Assembly (NCBI GenBank): GCA_965651255.1
Contig: CBFGRU010000050.1
Location: 1 to 15,102, forward strand
DNA length: 15,102 nucleotides
Origin: CBFGRU01 sp965651255
Lineage (GTDB): Bacteria > Planctomycetota > Phycisphaerae > Phycisphaerales > SM1A02
Direction of reading: 5' to 3'
Part shown: positions 13,991 to 15,102 of the stretch, in pieces
How positions within the stretch are numbered: the stretch's first letter is position 1
Layout: every line of letters begins with the position of its first letter
Made by a program: the position numbers and the translations under genes
Notes under the pieces: generated by a model
Told to the model about the DNA's origin: nothing
Databases searched by the model: none
What the model saw: the letters and a program-made list of their open reading frames with translations, nothing else

Positions 13991-15102
13991 CACCGCGCCA
14001 GCGTCAACCGCCAGATGACCACCTCGCCCCGCCCCCAGTCCGCCCAGCCAGGCAGCGTCTGCACCACTTGATACCCTGATGCGCGAAGAAACGCTTCTCG
14101 TTCCGGCGAGAGCAAGTGCGGGTAATACACAATGACCCACCGCGGCGGGTTCCTGTGAAGTTCTGACTCGAAGTCCTGTTCACCGTGCGTGGTGAATCGC
14201 CATGCGGGGTCGTTCATCGGGTAGTAGATGCGAATGACGCCGTGGAAGAGACCAACGCCAAGCACACCCGCATTCGGCGCCTCTCTCGTGACATACTCCA
14301 CCGCATCGCGCAGTGGCTGCTTCGGCGGGCGCACTGCCAGCTCCACCAACCAGGGCACGATCAGCAACATCATCCCTGTCACAAGGACCACTCGGCCGAA
14401 GGTGGCCAGCCACCGCAGCGCGAACATCATCAGAAGGATGGCCGGCGGAACAAGAAACAGTGCAAACCGCGCGTACACCCACGCGCCGCTGATCAACACC
14501 GCCAGCACCATCACCGCACCGCCCAGCAATGATGCCAAGGCAACATCCGCCCCGGGTTCGCGCATCCGAACCGTCTGCGCAGCGCCGATCACCAGCAACC
14601 CCAATCCCGCAAGACTTGCCCACCACGACCACGTACCCCCGAGCTGAATGAGCAGGTGCAAACCTTCCGCGCCGAAGAGCGTCGGCCGATCCGCCACCGT
14701 CGCGGCGAAACTCCCCTGCTCCTGCATCAGGTGCAGAAAGTCCGGCAGAATCGGCGCGTACAGCGTCAGCGTCAACACCGCGCCCAGACCGATCGCGCAG
14801 AGACCGGCGATCGCGGGTCGTCGATCACGTGTCAAAAGGGCCGTACCAAACAACCACATCGCATGCCCGATCGGAATGAACACCGTCACGAAGTGCGCCC
14901 AGATGCCCAGGGCAGCAAATGCCGCATACCCCACCCACGCGCCGGGACGATCGCGCTGGCCGAGCGAAAAGCACAGCATCATGCCGCCCGTCGCGGTCAG
15001 CATGATCGCGTACCCGCGCGCTTCGACCGCTTCCAGCACCATCACCGGCGCGAGCGTCGTCAGCGTCGCCAGCACCGCCCCCCATCGTCCGCCGGAGAGC
15101 AC
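13990..15102 (-). CDS. Polytopic membrane protein, glycosyltransferase 39-like, 5' end missing
   Basis: The gene runs off the right edge; 370 codons are visible. The GTG at the edge is unlikely to be the true start. The visible part begins with a TM segment containing LAPVMVLEAVEARGYAI, matching the sP-x-x-x-x-qeaRgY motif that follows the first loop of PMT/ArnT-like (GT39 or GT-C) transferases; about 100 or more N-terminal residues with the catalytic acidic motif are therefore outside the window. At least seven more hydrophobic helices follow to about residue 260, then a soluble C-terminal domain of about 100 residues (WRFTTHGEQDFE, RWVIVYYPHLLSPEREAFL, ending in VVIWRL). Such enzymes move a sugar from a polyprenyl-phosphate donor to a lipid or protein on the outer face of the membrane. 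The exact substrate is unknown. Confidence 0.75.
   Translation of the reverse strand: MLSGGRWGAVLATLTTLAPVMVLEAVEARGYAIMLTATGGMMLCFSLGQRDRPGAWVGYAAFAALGIWAHFVTVFIPIGHAMWLFGTALLTRDRRPAIAGLCAIGLGAVLTLTLYAPILPDFLHLMQEQGSFAATVADRPTLFGAEGLHLLIQLGGTWSWWASLAGLGLLVIGAAQTVRMREPGADVALASLLGGAVMVLAVLISGAWVYARFALFLVPPAILLMMFALRWLATFGRVVLVTGMMLLIVPWLVELAVRPPKQPLRDAVEYVTREAPNAGVLGVGLFHGVIRIYYPMNDPAWRFTTHGEQDFESELHRNPPRWVIVYYPHLLSPEREAFLRASGYQVVQTLPGWADWGRGEVVIWRLTLAR

Noticed and set aside
1..15102. CRISPR array, tRNA/rRNA, insertion sequence, prophage or defence system
   Set aside because: I found no regularly spaced repeats, cloverleaf, transposase or terminal repeats, and no recognised defence gene. The HYExAFE nuclease-like motif alone does not support a defence call.

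Overview
The window is a GC-rich chromosomal segment packed with ordinary bacterial genes on both strands. Three signs point to the Planctomycetota, most likely class Phycisphaerae. One is a secreted protein ending in a PAPGA-type (PEP-CTERM-like) sorting tail with a poly-Arg end. Another is a HYExAFE-family protein, a family I associate with planctomycetes. The third is the mix of strong Shine-Dalgarno sites with starts that have none. The taxonomic call is an inference. I see no tRNA, rRNA, CRISPR array, insertion sequence or phage gene, and no gene-free stretch longer than about 200 bases.

Layout. Bases 14-835 (-) encode a secreted repeat protein, probably a small beta-propeller. Bases 1028-3927 (-) look like one transcription unit in the order rex, kynurenine 3-monooxygenase, tryptophan 2,3-dioxygenase: an NADH/NAD+-sensing repressor upstream of two steps of the kynurenine route. 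Divergent from rex is metF (4015-4941, +), followed by a HYExAFE protein (4975-5595) and three tiny exported or membrane proteins (5600-5884, 5981-6286, 6339-6665). The last two appear to be paralogues, and an extra start-less reading frame ends inside the start of the second. A glycogen-debranching enzyme (6803-8881, +) converges on, and overlaps by 14 bases, an FkbM-type methyltransferase (8868-9560, -). Then come a eukaryote-like deoxyribose-phosphate aldolase (9659-10576, +), an orphan membrane histidine kinase (10625-12226, +), a small conserved-looking hypothetical protein (12271-12573, -), a MacB/FtsX-type ABC permease without a visible ATPase (12638-13966, +), and the 3' part of a polytopic glycosyltransferase-like protein running off the right edge (13990-15102, -).

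How the genes fit together. The clearest functional unit is rex-kmo-TDO. Kynurenine catabolism can feed de novo NAD+ synthesis through quinolinate, and Rex reads the NADH/NAD+ ratio, so the grouping suggests redox control of tryptophan breakdown. metF, which makes a folate enzyme that usually uses NAD(P)H, shares the 87-base divergent promoter region with rex. The remaining genes look like a loose collection of housekeeping and envelope functions. I did not find an evident new multi-gene defence or mobile system. The least explained parts are the HYExAFE protein with its nuclease-like motif and the cluster of tiny exported proteins after it.
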